64,000 bases of DNA. Source: Molossus alvarezi (Eukaryota > Chordata > Mammalia > Chiroptera > Molossidae). Both the position numbers and the translations under genes were made by a program. This document shows, piece by piece, positions 23,745 through 35,192 of the stretch. Below the pieces are notes generated by a model. That model searched no databases. It was not told the origin of the DNA and was given only the letters and a program-made list of their open reading frames with translations. Each line of letters starts with the position of its first letter. The first letter of the stretch is position 1. The stretch covers positions 85,942,348 through 86,006,347 of the forward strand of contig CM073887.1 of assembly GCA_037176705.1 (NCBI GenBank). Reading direction: 5' to 3'.

Positions 23745-23925
23745 CACTGTAGTTTGGTGGGTTAGAGGTCTCTCAACTTGACCACCAGACTGCCTGGGTC
23801 TGAGTCAGAGTTCCACCATTAATCTCAGTGCCTTCCTCATCAGTAAGATAGAAGTCATGATAATAGAAACATTATGAGAATATTGTAAAGGGTAAATGAT
23901 ATCATCATTATAAATGATTAATATA
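23745..23925 (+). repeat. MIR relic, nearly full
   Basis: GCACTGTAGTTTGGTGGGTT, CTGCCTGGGTCTGAGTCAGA and TCATCAGTAAGATAGAAGTC cover the tRNA-like head and core of MIR. Confidence 0.75.
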
Positions 23926-24800
23926 GTGACTGGAACAGATCAAGGTTCACAATTAATTGTTTTATTTCAAATCTGTAGAATCAAGACTAAGCAATGTCTC
24001 CTGATGATAGTTCCAGATGTGTGGTAAAAAGCCCTGTCCCAATTTAATGATAATCTTTTCTGTTACAAGTTAAATAGCTTTAGGAAAATTTAACTAATGG
24101 TAAACAATGCTTGAATCACCAGATCTCTCTGTTGCTGTAGCTAATTTCTTACATGAGAATCAGGATCCCAAAAGGAAAATGCTCATCTGGATGAGAAGTT
24201 GTAATCTTCCCAATTTAGAAAATCACATTACACTATTTCGGGAAAATGTCCAAATTGCTAAATCTTGGAAGTAGTTCCTCTTCTCTCAAATGGACGTATT
24301 ATTTAAGAAGTTTTATTATTTTTGAAAGAGACCAATTGCCTTTGAAAAATAATCGTATTTGTGTATGGTTTGAAAGACGGAACACCACAGATGGAAGAGT
24401 TGAGCGTGTTCCACATGGCCAGTGCCGGCTGTTGTAAGAGGGTCACCCAGTGACCACTGCAGCCAGGACCTCGGGGGTGAGGGTTTGGGTGAGAGTGGGG
24501 GGGTGACAGTGTGCTGGCAGGGGCTAAGGCAGAACCGCACAGTGAGAAATGCAGTGAAGCCTCTTTATCCATCCATGAAATTGTGTCCTATTTACCATTT
24601 CTTATTTTAATTGAACATTCAAAGTAAATTTCTGTCATTATCATGTCCTTGGTCTTCCTTAAGACCATAGCTTTCACCAGATTCAGCCAGTACAGCAGAT
24701 TACCTTTAATGATGTTTATTGCTTTGTGTTTATTGACAAATTAAAATAATATGATACAATTTCTCTGATTTACTGCCCCAATAAAAATAACAGTTATGCA
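23926..24800. other. Intron, unrecognised, with a GC-rich patch
   Basis: Unique sequence. The part 24380-24560 is clearly richer in G and C than its surroundings and shows no repeat I know (see findings). Confidence 0.5.
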
Positions 24801-24804
24801 TTTC

Positions 24805-24910
24805 TACTACAGTCCAGCACTGTGCCAGGCATTTTACATCATCCCTGTGCAGACTTTACAGCCAGTCAGGAAAGTATTGTAAACAAATGAGGAAACAGAG
24901 GCACATTTAT
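24805..24910 (+). repeat. MIR relic
   Basis: CACTGTGCCAGGCATTTTAC and AATGAGGAAACAGAGGCAC are classic MIR phrases. Confidence 0.75.
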
Positions 24911-25800
24911 TTCTTTGTTATTATTTAATTTGCCTCTGTTCACATGAATAAGGACATACACAATTCAGCTCTCTTTCTAAGACCAACATGTTTCACTCTG
25001 CCCCTAGTAACTGCACTGGCCCATGCCTACTCGACATCATCTCTTATTTTTTCTCATTATTTTCAAAGTATGAAAAATACATATCTCCTTATTCTCTCTG
25101 TTAATCATCCTATTAATGCGTATTGATACAGGCCCTATTTAAAGGCATTAATTAGGCTAGGAAAGATAAATGTGATTCATCATATAGCTATTTTTTTCTG
25201 ACACTAAAAGTGAAAAATGATATTCAATGAAGTATTTTTAGTTTTGTTTAGACCATAATTTTCATAGTCTTCAAAGTTAGCAAACATAGTGGACTTGATA
25301 CTTGATTACTCTTATTCATTAATTAGTTCCATCTGTATAATTTTCTTTTTTCAAAAATATATTAAATGTAATAATTTTTATTTAAAATTATAATTTATCT
25401 TAATGAAAACATAGTTTGATAGTCTTTAGAATTTTTATTTTTTATTTGGGAAAATGTAGTCTACTTGTAGTTTTTCTTAGCAACTACTATAACAGTTCTT
25501 TTTTAGTGTTTGAAAATACAGTATAGATATTCTTGTTATTCACAATTTTTCATTATGAAAGACTATTATCTAGATCATTCCACAGTGAGAAGAGGAAACA
25601 CTTGACTTTGCCGTATCATCTCAAACTTAGCATGTAGTACACAACCAAACTTTCCTCTTTGTGCTTCTTCATTATTAAACCTCATGCACTAACAATTATT
25701 GTAATGGCCTCATTATGAAAATTCATAAGAGATCATGTGAATTTTTTTCTGAAATAGAAGTGATTCTACTTGAGGACATGGTTCAACATTTAAGCATGAT
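24911..25800. other. Intron, nothing recognised
   Basis: AT-rich unique sequence. Confidence 0.5.
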
Positions 25801-25804
25801 TTAT

Positions 25805-26085
25805 AGAGAATGATTCCAAGATGCCAGGCTCTTAAAGAGATGAGTAAGTCTCTGTCCTCAAGGTTGCAGAGAAAACCAAAAGTAAAGGCATGTTATATAT
25901 TGTCAAAAACACTATAGCAATATTGTTCACAGGATCCTATGGTGGCAAAAAGAGATAGTACACATAGGTGAGGTGGGAGTTAGTAAACCTCCTGAAGGTA
26001 ATCTACATGAATCTTGAAGGTTATGTAGCATTTATCTTGGCAAAGACATTGAAGGACAGGCACATTGGACAGGGCAAGAGAGGGA
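25805..26085 (-). repeat. L2 relic
   Basis: Antisense L2-like: AGTAAGTCTCTGTCCTCAAG, then a GAATCTTGAAGGTTATGTAG and ACAGGCACATTGGACAGGGC segment. Confidence 0.6.
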
Positions 26086-26109
26086 TGGAATTCATCCAGC
26101 CACCTTAGC

Positions 26110-26220
26110 TCAAACATACCACTTTCCACTTTCCCTCTGAATGGTTTTGGGAAAGTTACTTCTCATCAACAAAGTGGGTGGTAAATAGTTCCTACACCAT
26201 AGAATTGTTTAACTCAAACT
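26110..26220 (+). repeat. MIR relic
   Basis: GGGAAAGTTACTTCTCATC and CAACAAAGTGGGTGGTAAAT follow the MIR core. Confidence 0.55.
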
Positions 26221-26224
26221 TATA

Positions 26225-27403
26225 AATTTCTTTGTATGATATATGACACATAGAAAATGCAAAGTATTAATTGCAAGAGAACAAGAAATAACATTATGTT
26301 TGGAAATTTAGAAAAAATTTGGTATTGCTGAAAAGAAAATGCAATAAAGGGCTTGGAAGAAGATGAAGAGTCTGTGTACCATGTTAAAGAGCTGGAAATT
26401 GCCATGTAGGTAATATGGGAAAGCAGAGGAATGGCAGCTCAGTTATGTCTTCAATAGATCTCCCCAGCGCAGGTGAGGAGGAGGAGAAGGGGAATGCTGG
26501 AAAGATCAGAGGCATAGAACCCAGTCAGGAGGCCACAGGAATTGTCAAGATTAAATATTTTGTAATTATCTTTAACAGTAACAAAAGGAGTTGAAAAGAG
26601 GTAACAGTTGAGGGAAACTGATAACATAGAATTGGCAGGGCTTGCTCCTAATGGTAAATAAAATAGCCTGGGGCATCATTTGGGAGAGAAAGGAATAAAT
26701 GGTCTGAAGATTCCTGACTCAGCGGGATAGTTGGCTAGTGAAGGCCCAAAAAGGAGAGCAAGAGAATACAGGAATAAACAAAGGTTTGAGAAAAATAATG
26801 AGGGCAGTTTTTAGACATATTTAATTTAATATTCTTTTACTACATTTTAAATCAGGTTTTTAGAATGGAATTCCAAGTTAACAGAACAGATTTAGGATTC
26901 CATAGAAAAAATAAAGATGGCCATGAAGGTGAAGGTTTCCCAAGGACAATTTGTATTATATGATGAGTGGAAGAAGACGATCCAATGAAGCACTTGGGGG
27001 AAATAATAATTTAATGTGATGAATATTAGATTTGATATAATGTATGAATAAAGAATCTCCAGTCAAGAGCAAGAATCTCATGTGGCCAAATAGAAAATCA
27101 CTATTTCTATGTGTCTCCTACAAACTATTATGTGAAAAATATATTTATAGATTATTTTGATATAGATGAACTAAGTATATTATTTACTAGATTGGGAAAA
27201 TGGTTTTCACTAAATAAAAATACCTTTAATCTAGTTACACAAGTTAAAAACATAAATCAGTCTGAAATCTTTTATTTTGACCTTTAAAACTAATTTCTCT
27301 CCCATTATTTTTAAGTATTTAGCTGTTATTTAATTGCAGTTATAAAAAGCTAAAACATATTTGTCTAATGTAATTTTTGAATTTTAATTATATTTTGAAT
27401 CAG
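26225..27403. other. Intron before second exon, mostly unrecognised
   Basis: Unique, A-rich to 27200. Around 26420-26780 may be a diverged antisense L2. The last 40 bases are T-rich and form the acceptor region of the exon at 27404. Confidence 0.45.
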
Positions 27404-27544
27404 CATGGGCATTAATCATGACAATGACCACCCGTCATGTGCTGATGGTCTTCATATCATGTCTGGTGAATGGATTAAAGGACAAAATCTTGGTGATGTT
27501 TCATGGTCCCGATGTAGCAAGGAAGATTTGGAAAGATTTCTAAG
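27404..27544 (+). CDS. ADAMTS19: ADAMTS19 exon: end of zinc-binding motif and Met-turn
   Basis: The acceptor is TTTGAATCAG. The first base completes the split asparagine codon, and the exon continues [15 protein letters not shown]. This gives the third zinc-ligand histidine and the following aspartate, so the full site reads HEMGHNMGINHD. HIMSG a few residues later is the Met-turn typical of metzincin proteases. The sequence then runs through [20 protein letters not shown] to DLERFL, the C-terminal helix part of the catalytic domain. The exon holds 46 whole codons and ends with AG before a GTACTG donor, leaving a split arginine codon. The 24.8 kb intron before it divides the active-site motif. 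All catalytic residues are present, so the enzyme looks active at this site. Confidence 0.95.
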
Positions 27545-27634
27545 GTACTGAGGTCACTTACTGTTGTTGTGTCATGAATGTGTTTATGTGTGCCCGCTTC
27601 CTCTGCCAGCCAGGGGAGGGGCATTGCGGGCAGG

Positions 27635-27800
27635 ACACCGGGTTAGGAATCAAGGCACTTGGTTCCAATTCTGGCTCTTCCATGGGCTCATAGTTTGAAT
27701 TGGGACATATTACTTAACCCATCTGCTTCTTAGTTTCCACTTTTTGAAATTAAAAAGCAGGCAAGATGATTTGTAAGGTTAGAAAATTATAAGGATTTTA
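27635..27800 (+). repeat. MIR relic
   Basis: ACCGGGTTAGGAATCAAGGC, TCCAATTCTGGCTCTTCCAT and TTACTTAACCCATCTGCTTC follow the MIR head and core. Confidence 0.7.
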
Positions 27801-28675
27801 AAAAACCTGTCACAGTATCTAACTGCCTTTTCAGAATTTCACAGTGAGAACACTCATTGCTCATCACTCAGCATATCTGTTGTGATCACGAAGAACCACT
27901 TTAACAAAAGCTACACCTTTTCATTGTGATGCTGCTACACCCTGACTCTTGTTTCATTACCACATAGCTTTCATCATTACAAACAGTCCTGGATTCTCTT
28001 CCTTTCCACCTTCAAGAGCAAGAACATTTAGCTTCTGCCTGGTTGGAAAAATAATTGAAAAATATTATTATTGTTTTACCTTTTATTTTAAAACCCTTGT
28101 TCTTTAGTCATTCATTTGGTCATAGAAAGAGCAGCTGAAACAGTAGGTGAAAGTAGTGAGTGAGTAAGAGAGTTGCTTACAGTATCCAGAAGTCTGAGTA
28201 AGAAATATAGAAAGAGCTAGCTAATTTCACTGCACAGATAAATTTTATTATTTTTACATACCATTTAAATTGGAAAGCCTATTTATTCTGCTAAATGAAT
28301 ATTGAAATCTACTAAAATAAAACATTTATTACATTACCATAACTCTGCAATGAAATATATACAATATATTCTGTGTACGCTCTTTGTCATGATAGTGTAG
28401 CCAACAGTGCTCAGACCATGCCACATGAACACACCACCTTGCTGGGACGGCAGCCCTTCAGCAGGCCCTAAGTTTCTAAGGAACATGTGTGATTTTGTTT
28501 GGCTGCCTTCACATGAATCAGAACTATGATAAAATTAAATGTCACCTTATAAATGGAAGTTATATTACAATATCAGGTACAAACATATTTGTACTGTGAA
28601 TACTCATTAGAGAATGCTGTTCATAGATTCCTTACATCCCTGAATGTAATTGACTTTTTACCTTCACACATTACT
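27801..28675. other. Intron, nothing recognised
   Basis: Unique sequence in the short intron between the second and third exons. Confidence 0.5.
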
Positions 28676-28679
28676 TTTG

Positions 28680-28820
28680 GGTAATTTCTGAATCTGTGCT
28701 TCTTCATCTTATAAATGTGTAAAATAGTAAGCCACCTCACAGTGTTATGTAAATTAACTGAGTTAATCCGTATGAAAGACCTTTATAAACCAAAAATTTC
28801 TGTTATCTTGAACATTATTA
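28680..28820 (+). repeat. MIR-like relic
   Basis: TTCTTCATCTTATAAATGTG and ACCTCACAGTGTTATGTAAA resemble the MIR 3' half. Confidence 0.5.
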
Positions 28821-29021
28821 TTATTATCATTATTAGGATTATCCTAAATAATTATAAATAAATGATTCTCATATATGGAACAATTTCTATAAGCATTAAA
28901 TAGAAATGCTTATAAATAACAGAAAGACCATATTTTTCATCTTATGAAATATTTCCGTTGTATGCTAATGATAACTTTTTACATTGAATTCAAAATTTTA
29001 CACATATCTGCATATTGCTAG

Positions 29022-29172
29022 GTCAAAGGCCAGTAACTGCTTGCTACAGACAAATCCCCAGAGTGTCAATTCCGTGATGATCCCCTCCAAGTTGCCAGGG
29101 ATGACATACACCGCTGACGAACAATGTCAGATTCTCTTTGGGCCACTGGCTTCCTTTTGTCAAGAGATGCAG
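29022..29172 (+). CDS. ADAMTS19: ADAMTS19 exon: end of catalytic domain, start of disintegrin-like domain
   Basis: The first base finishes the arginine codon, followed by 50 codons beginning SKASNCLLQTNPQSVNS and ending ASFCQEMQ, with phase 0 at the GTAAGG donor. The segment KLPGMTYTADEQCQILFG is the conserved entry into the ADAMTS disintegrin-like domain, where LPG-x-x-Y and a QC pair recur across the family. The acceptor (CATATCTGCATATTGCTAG) has a poor pyrimidine tract compared with the neighbouring exons, but the frame and conservation leave little doubt. It sits only 1.5 kb after the previous exon and 16.3 kb before the next. Reading through the donor gives a short tail and then a stop. 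Confidence 0.95.
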
Positions 29173-30135
29173 GTAAGGGTTGTGTCCAGGTGGGATTTGT
29201 AAAGTGTACATTCACATTCATTGTCTAGAAGTATTGAGTAGAGGAAGGCACGATGACTTTATTTTAGTTTGTGGCTCAAAATCACCCCAATCTTTGAAAG
29301 CAGGATTTTCTAAGAAAAGTTTTCTCCTTTTTCCTTTAATACTTTGGAGATGATAGAAATAAGCTGTGGACATTTAATTAATAAGGAATGACCCCCAAAT
29401 TTCTGCTTTGAAATGGCACTGAAGTCAGGGAAATATTTGCATTGTGCCATTGCAATGCTTTTATTTTAAACCTCACACTCTTACATGGTAGGTAGTGGAG
29501 TAAAAATGTAATAAAACAATATATGAATAGGTAATTATGGAGAAAGAGTTGTCTTTTAACCCTGAAATTAAAAATATGTTTTATAGGAATAAAAATTAAA
29601 GAGTACATTTTTAAATAGTTCAACCAGAGGAATGTAGTCAATATATAATGGTAAATTAAGCAGTATCTATATATGTATATTCAAGCAATCAAGAGAGGCC
29701 CATTGTACCAGTCTTGAAATCTGAAGTCTGAACAATTGAGCAAAATGCCCTTCTTAACTAGGTAAGGGTTTTAGCTCCATTTGCCCTTCCTTTTTTCTTT
29801 TTCTCTTCCTGCTGCTAATCCCATAGCTGTCCTTCTCTTCTCAGTACTCAGTACACACCGCGCACACACACACACACACACACACGCTTTATGTTAGAAA
29901 TAAACTGATAATCACACTTAGAGTGAATTGGTAACTGTATTTCACTCTAAGCTTCTATTATTGCTTCAAAAGAGTTTGGCTTTGCTAAAGATAATGCTCT
30001 TTTGGATTACTATTAACATAATTAAAATGTGTTATAAGGAAAGGAGTATATGACATTATTACATATTTTCTGCTCTGAAATTTTTATCAAAAAAATTGTT
30101 CGCTTTTTTTTTTTTTTCTTTTCCTCTTATTAATT
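29173..30135. other. Intron, nothing recognised apart from a CA repeat
   Basis: Unique sequence, with the simple repeat at 29857-29887 and a poly-T run near 30104-30117. Confidence 0.5.
29857..29887. repeat. (CA)n microsatellite
   Basis: A near-perfect run of CA units beginning after ACACCGCG. Confidence 0.93.
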
Positions 30136-30139
30136 CCAC

Positions 30140-30245
30140 ACACTAGTGTGTAAGCTCCATGAGGACAGAGACTGTTTCTTTGGCATCTAGCCCAGTGGCT
30201 GGCACATGGTAGGCACTTGGTGAATATTTCACTTATGAGTAAAAC
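30140..30245 (+). repeat. L2 relic, 3' end
   Basis: GTAAGCTCCATGAGGACAGA and GCTGGCACATGGTAGGCACT are the L2 3' end signature. Confidence 0.8.
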
Positions 30246-30835
30246 AAAGGAATGCATAAAGGAGTTGGAGCTGCATGAAGTGTGACGTGTGAAGGGACAT
30301 ATAGAATGTAATACTCATCTGGCAGTAGTGGAGCTCAAAAGGAACTGGTGTAAGTGAGTGACTGTGACCTGACACCCAAGGATTTACATGTGGCAGAGTC
30401 ATGGGTCCATGGAACAGAAACCAGGTTCACTCAGTGTGATCTGTTGCTGATACCACTGTGTTCTCATCCCCGAGTCTTGTTCACTCTCCTCTCACCTCTG
30501 GGCCTTCAGGTAATCAAAAATTGGATGCAGTCTTCCTTCATAAATCTTCATGGTAAAATGAATGTTTTTAGGTACACAGGGTTGGTTTTGTCAGTAGACA
30601 TTTCCACATGCTGAAATCATCTTTTAAAAAAAAAACACAAAAAAAACTGTATATGTTTACCATTATATTGTATAGTAGATGGTCTCACTTTATGCAGTGC
30701 AGGGAATTGATAGAGCTGATACATGGAAATTTTTTATGTTTTATAAAGTACCCCAAGTGTTTGAAAAACTCAGTGAGTCAATAACAACAAACATAATTTT
30801 GGTAAATTTTAGATTATTTTTCATAAACATTTTTA
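30246..30835. other. Intron, nothing recognised
   Basis: Unique sequence. A short open frame at 30354-30614 has no family features and I do not call it a gene. Confidence 0.5.
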
Positions 30836-30847
30836 AAAGCTTTTAGA

Positions 30848-30930
30848 GGGGGGAAGAGGAGAAACATCTGTAACAAAAATAAATTAATTAATTTAAAAAA
30901 TAAAAAAATCATCAAAAAAATAAAATAAAA
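30848..30930 (+). mobile_element. Very short L1 3' stub (about 83 bases)
   Basis: Only the final part of the L1 3' region (GAGGAGAAACATCTGTAACA) plus an A-rich tail, flanked by AGCTTTTAGA at 30838-30847 and 30931-30940. Severe 5' truncation. Confidence 0.85.
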
Positions 30931-30947
30931 AGCTTTTAGAAATTATT

Positions 30948-31164
30948 AAAAAAAATTTTTTCTTTATTGATTTTAGAGAGAGAGGAAGGGATAGGGAGAG
31001 AGAGCTAGAAACATTGATAGGAGAGAATATCGATTGGCCGCCTCCTGCATGCCCCCCACTGGCAATTTGGCCCACAACCTGGGCATGTACCCTGACTGGG
31101 AATTGATCTGGCAACCTCTTCATGCATGGGTCTATGCTGAACCACTAAGCCACAACGGCCGGGC
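30948..31164 (-). mobile_element. VES-type SINE
   Basis: Antisense copy with duplication TAGAAATTATT at 30937-30947 and 31165-31175. It inserted right beside the short L1 stub and overlaps its duplicated target. Confidence 0.95.
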
Positions 31165-31299
31165 TAGAAATTATTTTAAATTATATATCATACAGCAGTT
31201 AGTTAAACTTGACTAGTACCATTCTACAATATTTTAAACTCTAAGATATATGCCACAGTGTATACATCACTTATACTTATGATCTATTTTGATTCTTAT

Positions 31300-31480
31300 A
31301 ACAATTATAGGCCATAGTTATTATTCAGTTCTATATTACAGATCAACAATTTGAGGCCTGTAGAAGTTAAATAACACAAATCCTTTCACCTGTTAGGAGG
31401 GAGTGTCAGATGCAAGTCCAAACAAGGAGTGCATTGGAAGCACTATGCTTACTGCCTCTTCTGGCACTTCAACTCCTTTA
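31300..31480 (+). repeat. MIR relic
   Basis: ATTACAGATCAACAATTTGA and GGCCTGTAGAAGTTAAATAA match the MIR core and 3' half. Confidence 0.6.
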
Positions 31481-31484
31481 TTCA

Positions 31485-32079
31485 CTGTCTTTGGAATGGA
31501 AAACCCTTAAATCATATCCTTTGTTTAAACTGAATTCATTTTATCTGCTATAGCATCTACATCATCAGGATTAAGTGATACCTTAATTGATCTATTTTTC
31601 TAGGCTTTTTGCTGTATTTATATGGTTATTTATTGCTAATCTACAAGCTCGGATTTTTTCTTTCATCTCTGAAAGTATAACTGTTTTTAGGGCATTTAAA
31701 TTTTTGTTTCTCCATATCCTAGGATGTGCCTTATTTTCTCTCTCTCTCTTTATTTTTTTTTGCTTTATTTTAAACTAAGCATTTTGCAAATTAAATTAAG
31801 TTTTAGGTTTAGGCACCCAGAAATGTTTTTCCTTTTTATCTCCCTCAAATTATGTGTGTGAAATTTGTATTTATAAAATCAGGATTTTTTTCTAGTTCTA
31901 TCTGTGTGTAATCTTTATCAGGGACAGTTTTTAAAATGATGCCAAGGAAGGATTAGGCTACTGTGGGCAGCCAAAGAAAAGAAACACCTCTGAGTCCTGT
32001 TGAAGATCACTGGCTGGAGAAGCATGAGGCCTGGGCTAGAACAGTGGTTCTGCCTCTTGTAAGGTATTAACCTTAGTCA
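31485..32079. other. Intron, nothing recognised
   Basis: Unique T-rich sequence. Confidence 0.5.
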
Positions 32080-32089
32080 AAGCCACATT

Positions 32090-32304
32090 GTTATTTTTTT
32101 CTTTAAATATTATTTATTATTATTATTTTTTTTTTTTAGAGAGAGAGGAAGGGAGCGAGAGCTAGAAACATAGATGTGAGAGAGAACACCCCACACTGGG
32201 GATTGAGCCCACAACCCAGACTTGTACCCTGACTGGGAATCAAACCAAGACCTCTCAGTTCGTGGGACTACTCTCAGTCCACTGAGCCACACCTGCAGGA
32301 CTCT
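32090..32304 (-). mobile_element. VES-type SINE with internal deletion
   Basis: Antisense copy lacking the segment between the GAGAGAGAACA part and CCCCACACTGGGGATT, where other copies have the GATTGGCTGCCTCC box. Duplication AAGCCACATT / AAGTCACATT at 32080-32089 and 32305-32314. Confidence 0.92.
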
Positions 32305-32539
32305 AAGTCACATTCTATGGAATGAGAAGTTGGGACTACATTATGTTTTATTTATTTATTGTTATTGTTATTGTTGACGCTGTTACATATAATTTTAGAG
32401 TCTCTTAGAGCTAAGAGGTTGACTTCTGTGATTCCAAAACCTTATTCTGTACTACCCTTGAAAATCATCATTTCAATCCCAAATTAGTGCAGCATGCAAA
32501 GTGTAGGAACGAGATAGATAGAGCCACTGAAGAGGTTAT

Positions 32540-33010
32540 TTATTAATTCAGCCTCTGATTTGACCAATGTTTACTGAGTTCCAACCACTTTCCAGGCACT
32601 TCTCTGTGCACTAATAACAGCAGGAAACAAAGACCCCACCTTCATGGAGCATACATTGTCATCGGGGGAAACGGATAGTTAGAAAATATATATAATGTGT
32701 TAGTTGGTGATGAGTGTTTTGGAGAGGTAAAAGCTCAGGTAAGAAGAATAGGGAATACAACCTGGATGGAGGGTAGGAATGGTGCAATTTTATATAAGGT
32801 GATCTGGGAAGGCTTTCTTTTCTTTTCTTTTTTAAAATTTTATCTTTATAGTTGAAAGTATTAAAGATGTCCCCTCTTTTTTCCTCCATTAAGCCCCCCT
32901 GTACCCTACTCTGTGAAGGCTTTCTGTAGAAGGTGACATTTGTTTAGAGATTTGAAAGGGTGTGATAGCTATGCATTTATCTTGGGAGGAATATAGCAAG
33001 AGTTAATAGA
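32540..33010 (-). repeat. L2 relic, antisense
   Basis: TTCCAGGCACTTCTCTGTGC, GACCCCACCTTCATGGAGCA and GTGATCTGGGAAGGCTTTCT are the reverse complement pattern of an L2 3' end. The L1 stub at 32819-32914 interrupts it. Confidence 0.75.
32819..32914 (-). mobile_element. Very short L1 3' stub (about 96 bases)
   Basis: Antisense L1 3' end similar to 62562-62655 (TTTATCTTTATAGTTGAAAG, then a C-rich block), flanked by GAAGGCTTTCT at 32808-32818 and 32915-32925, inside the antisense L2. Confidence 0.85.
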
Positions 33011-33199
33011 AAGCAAAATGGAGTTTTGGTCATGTTTTAAGTTTAGACATCCAAGCAGAGATGTTAAATAGGTATAGGATAAACAGTGTCAGGAGGTATA
33101 ACCTAAAAAATATCAGGGAAATAGTGATTAGTTCTGCTTGTTAAGCCACATACCTTCAAGTGGATACACATGGAATCATCACAGCTACCAATTTGCCAT

Positions 33200-33335
33200 C
33201 TAGACTTTATACAAAACAAATCTCCAAGAAGGCAAGCCTGTAACATCAAAGGAGTTGTCAGTCCTTTTTCACTGTATCTCTAGCACAGAAAGAGTGCTCA
33301 ATAAATATTTGTTAAGTGAATAAATGAATCAGTTC
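33200..33335 (+). repeat. L2 relic, 3' end
   Basis: GTATCTCTAGCACAGAAAGA and GTGCTCAATAAATATTTGTT are the L2 3' end signature. Confidence 0.8.
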
Positions 33336-33391
33336 AATGATGGAATAGTGGTTCTAAATTTTCACTCATAGAAACAGTTACCTCTTAGATG

Positions 33392-33718
33392 CAAGCATTC
33401 CTCATTGTATTGTGCTTCACTTTATTGCGCCTTGCAAGTTGAAGACAATCTTGTGTAGAACAAGCCTTTATCAGCACCATTTTTCCAATAGGCTCTGAAG
33501 ATGTTTAACATATTTTAGTACTAAATCATTTTTTAATTAAGATATTTACATTGTGTTTTAGACATAATGCTATTATACACTCAATAGACTTCAGTTTAAT
33601 GTAAGCATGAATTTTATATGCACTGGGAAACCAAAAAATGTGTGACTCGCTTTACTGCGATATTTACTTTATTGCAGTGGTCTGGAACTGAACCCACAAT
33701 ATTTTCCAGGCATGTCTG
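33392..33718 (+). mobile_element. Tigger1-type MITE (non-autonomous DNA transposon)
   Basis: Starts CAAGCATTCCTCATTGTATT and ends TATTTTCCAGGCATGTCTG, decayed versions of the CAGGCATACCTCG inverted ends of Tigger1. Inside are TAGACATAATGCTATTATAC and CACTGGGAAACCAAAAAATG. About 327 bases, with no transposase. Confidence 0.85.
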
Positions 33719-34980
33719 TATATTCCATGTCAAGATAACATGAAAATAGCCTTCTGAAATATTAATTTAGCTTTAATTTATTAAAGTCAGTAATTAATAA
33801 TTCAGTAAAATATTAATTTATGACTACATATAAACCAACCTATCAGGGAAGACAACTTATGTTTCACAGCTTATACATAAGTTAATCAGGAATCCTTATC
33901 ACCATTTCATCTCCAATCAATTATAAATAACTACAAAGCTGCATGAAATGAGGATTCATACCAACTTTTCAACATATATGCTTCTGGTAGAATGTTAGAG
34001 ACAGTGGCAGTTGGTCTATAGTATTTGAATTAGATATTGCTCTTTCATACTTGTAAACATTTATAAACAAGCACTAGAGACTCCAACATTAATGATAAAT
34101 TAATTAATGATAAATTTACCTAAAGACATAGCTAAAAAGATGCTTGTGAAACCTCTTGACTTCTAGCAATAATAGCTCACTCTTCTGCACTGATATACTA
34201 ATTTCTTGGGTATCCTCATTCCTGAGTCCTGGTGCCTCTAGGCCATCTGGCATCTTGTGGCTGAGCTAGCTCCAACTGCATCAAGTTACTGTAATAGCTG
34301 TCTGTAAATAGCCTAGTTAAGGACACAGAGGCCTGGATGTTTCCCTGGAATCAGTAAGAAGTGGCCACACAAGAGTTACTTTTTTTTTCTTCTTGAGTAA
34401 TAAGGAATTGTGCTAAAAAATTGACATACAGGAACCTTAAGGCTCTGCCTTTTCTTTTGGGCCTGCACATTGTGAATTATATACATATTATATTGTATAG
34501 AAAACTTTCTAGTTTAATTGACCATATGATGACTTTAAAAGGTTACATAGAAAGTTCCAGTTTTACATTTCTTTTATACCAACTTGATATATCAAAATAT
34601 GTAGTACTTCTAAAACCTCTCATTTGATCCAGTGAATAGGCTGGTCATGAATTATGGTATCCTGTGAAGAACTCTAGAAGACTGACTTACTGTGATTTGG
34701 CATTGTGAGATTCCAGGGGCAACAGGAATTTGGACTTAAAAAGACCAAACATGAAATTGCCCTTGATGGCTATTGGTTGTTTGGGCAACACAAACAGCAT
34801 CATTGATAAATCATATTGTAGAGATTGAAGTTGTAGATTTATAAAGCCCCTTCTTCCTATAAGATATATAAAGTTATGGGAGGTTAAAACTACCAGGAAC
34901 TGATTCTGCCTGTTTCGCCATCTAATCAAAGCTTTATTTTATCCTTTGAGTCTTAATTCAACAGTCTTTTTTTTTTTTTT
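33719..34980. other. Intron, nothing recognised
   Basis: AT-rich unique sequence ending in a poly-T run at 34968-34980. No exon or clear repeat. Confidence 0.5.
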
Positions 34981-34984
34981 ACCA

Positions 34985-35192
34985 AGCACTTGTAAAGATA
35001 GCTTGCTGAGTGTCAGGCACTGTTCTACGTACTTTAGAAATATTAAATCATTTGCTCTCTAACCTCCTTTAAGATAGGTGTGATTGTCTTAAGTAATCTT
35101 TATGGAGGTTACATGATCTTGCCCAACTTCACACAATAGAAGGTGGAGAAGCTTGGATTCAAATCCAGACAGCCTGACACCAGGAGTGCGTG
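34985..35192 (+). repeat. MIR relic, cut by L1
   Basis: GTGTCAGGCACTGTTCTACG, TTGCCCAACTTCACACAATA and TTGGATTCAAATCCAGACAG cover MIR up to the L1 border. Confidence 0.75.
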
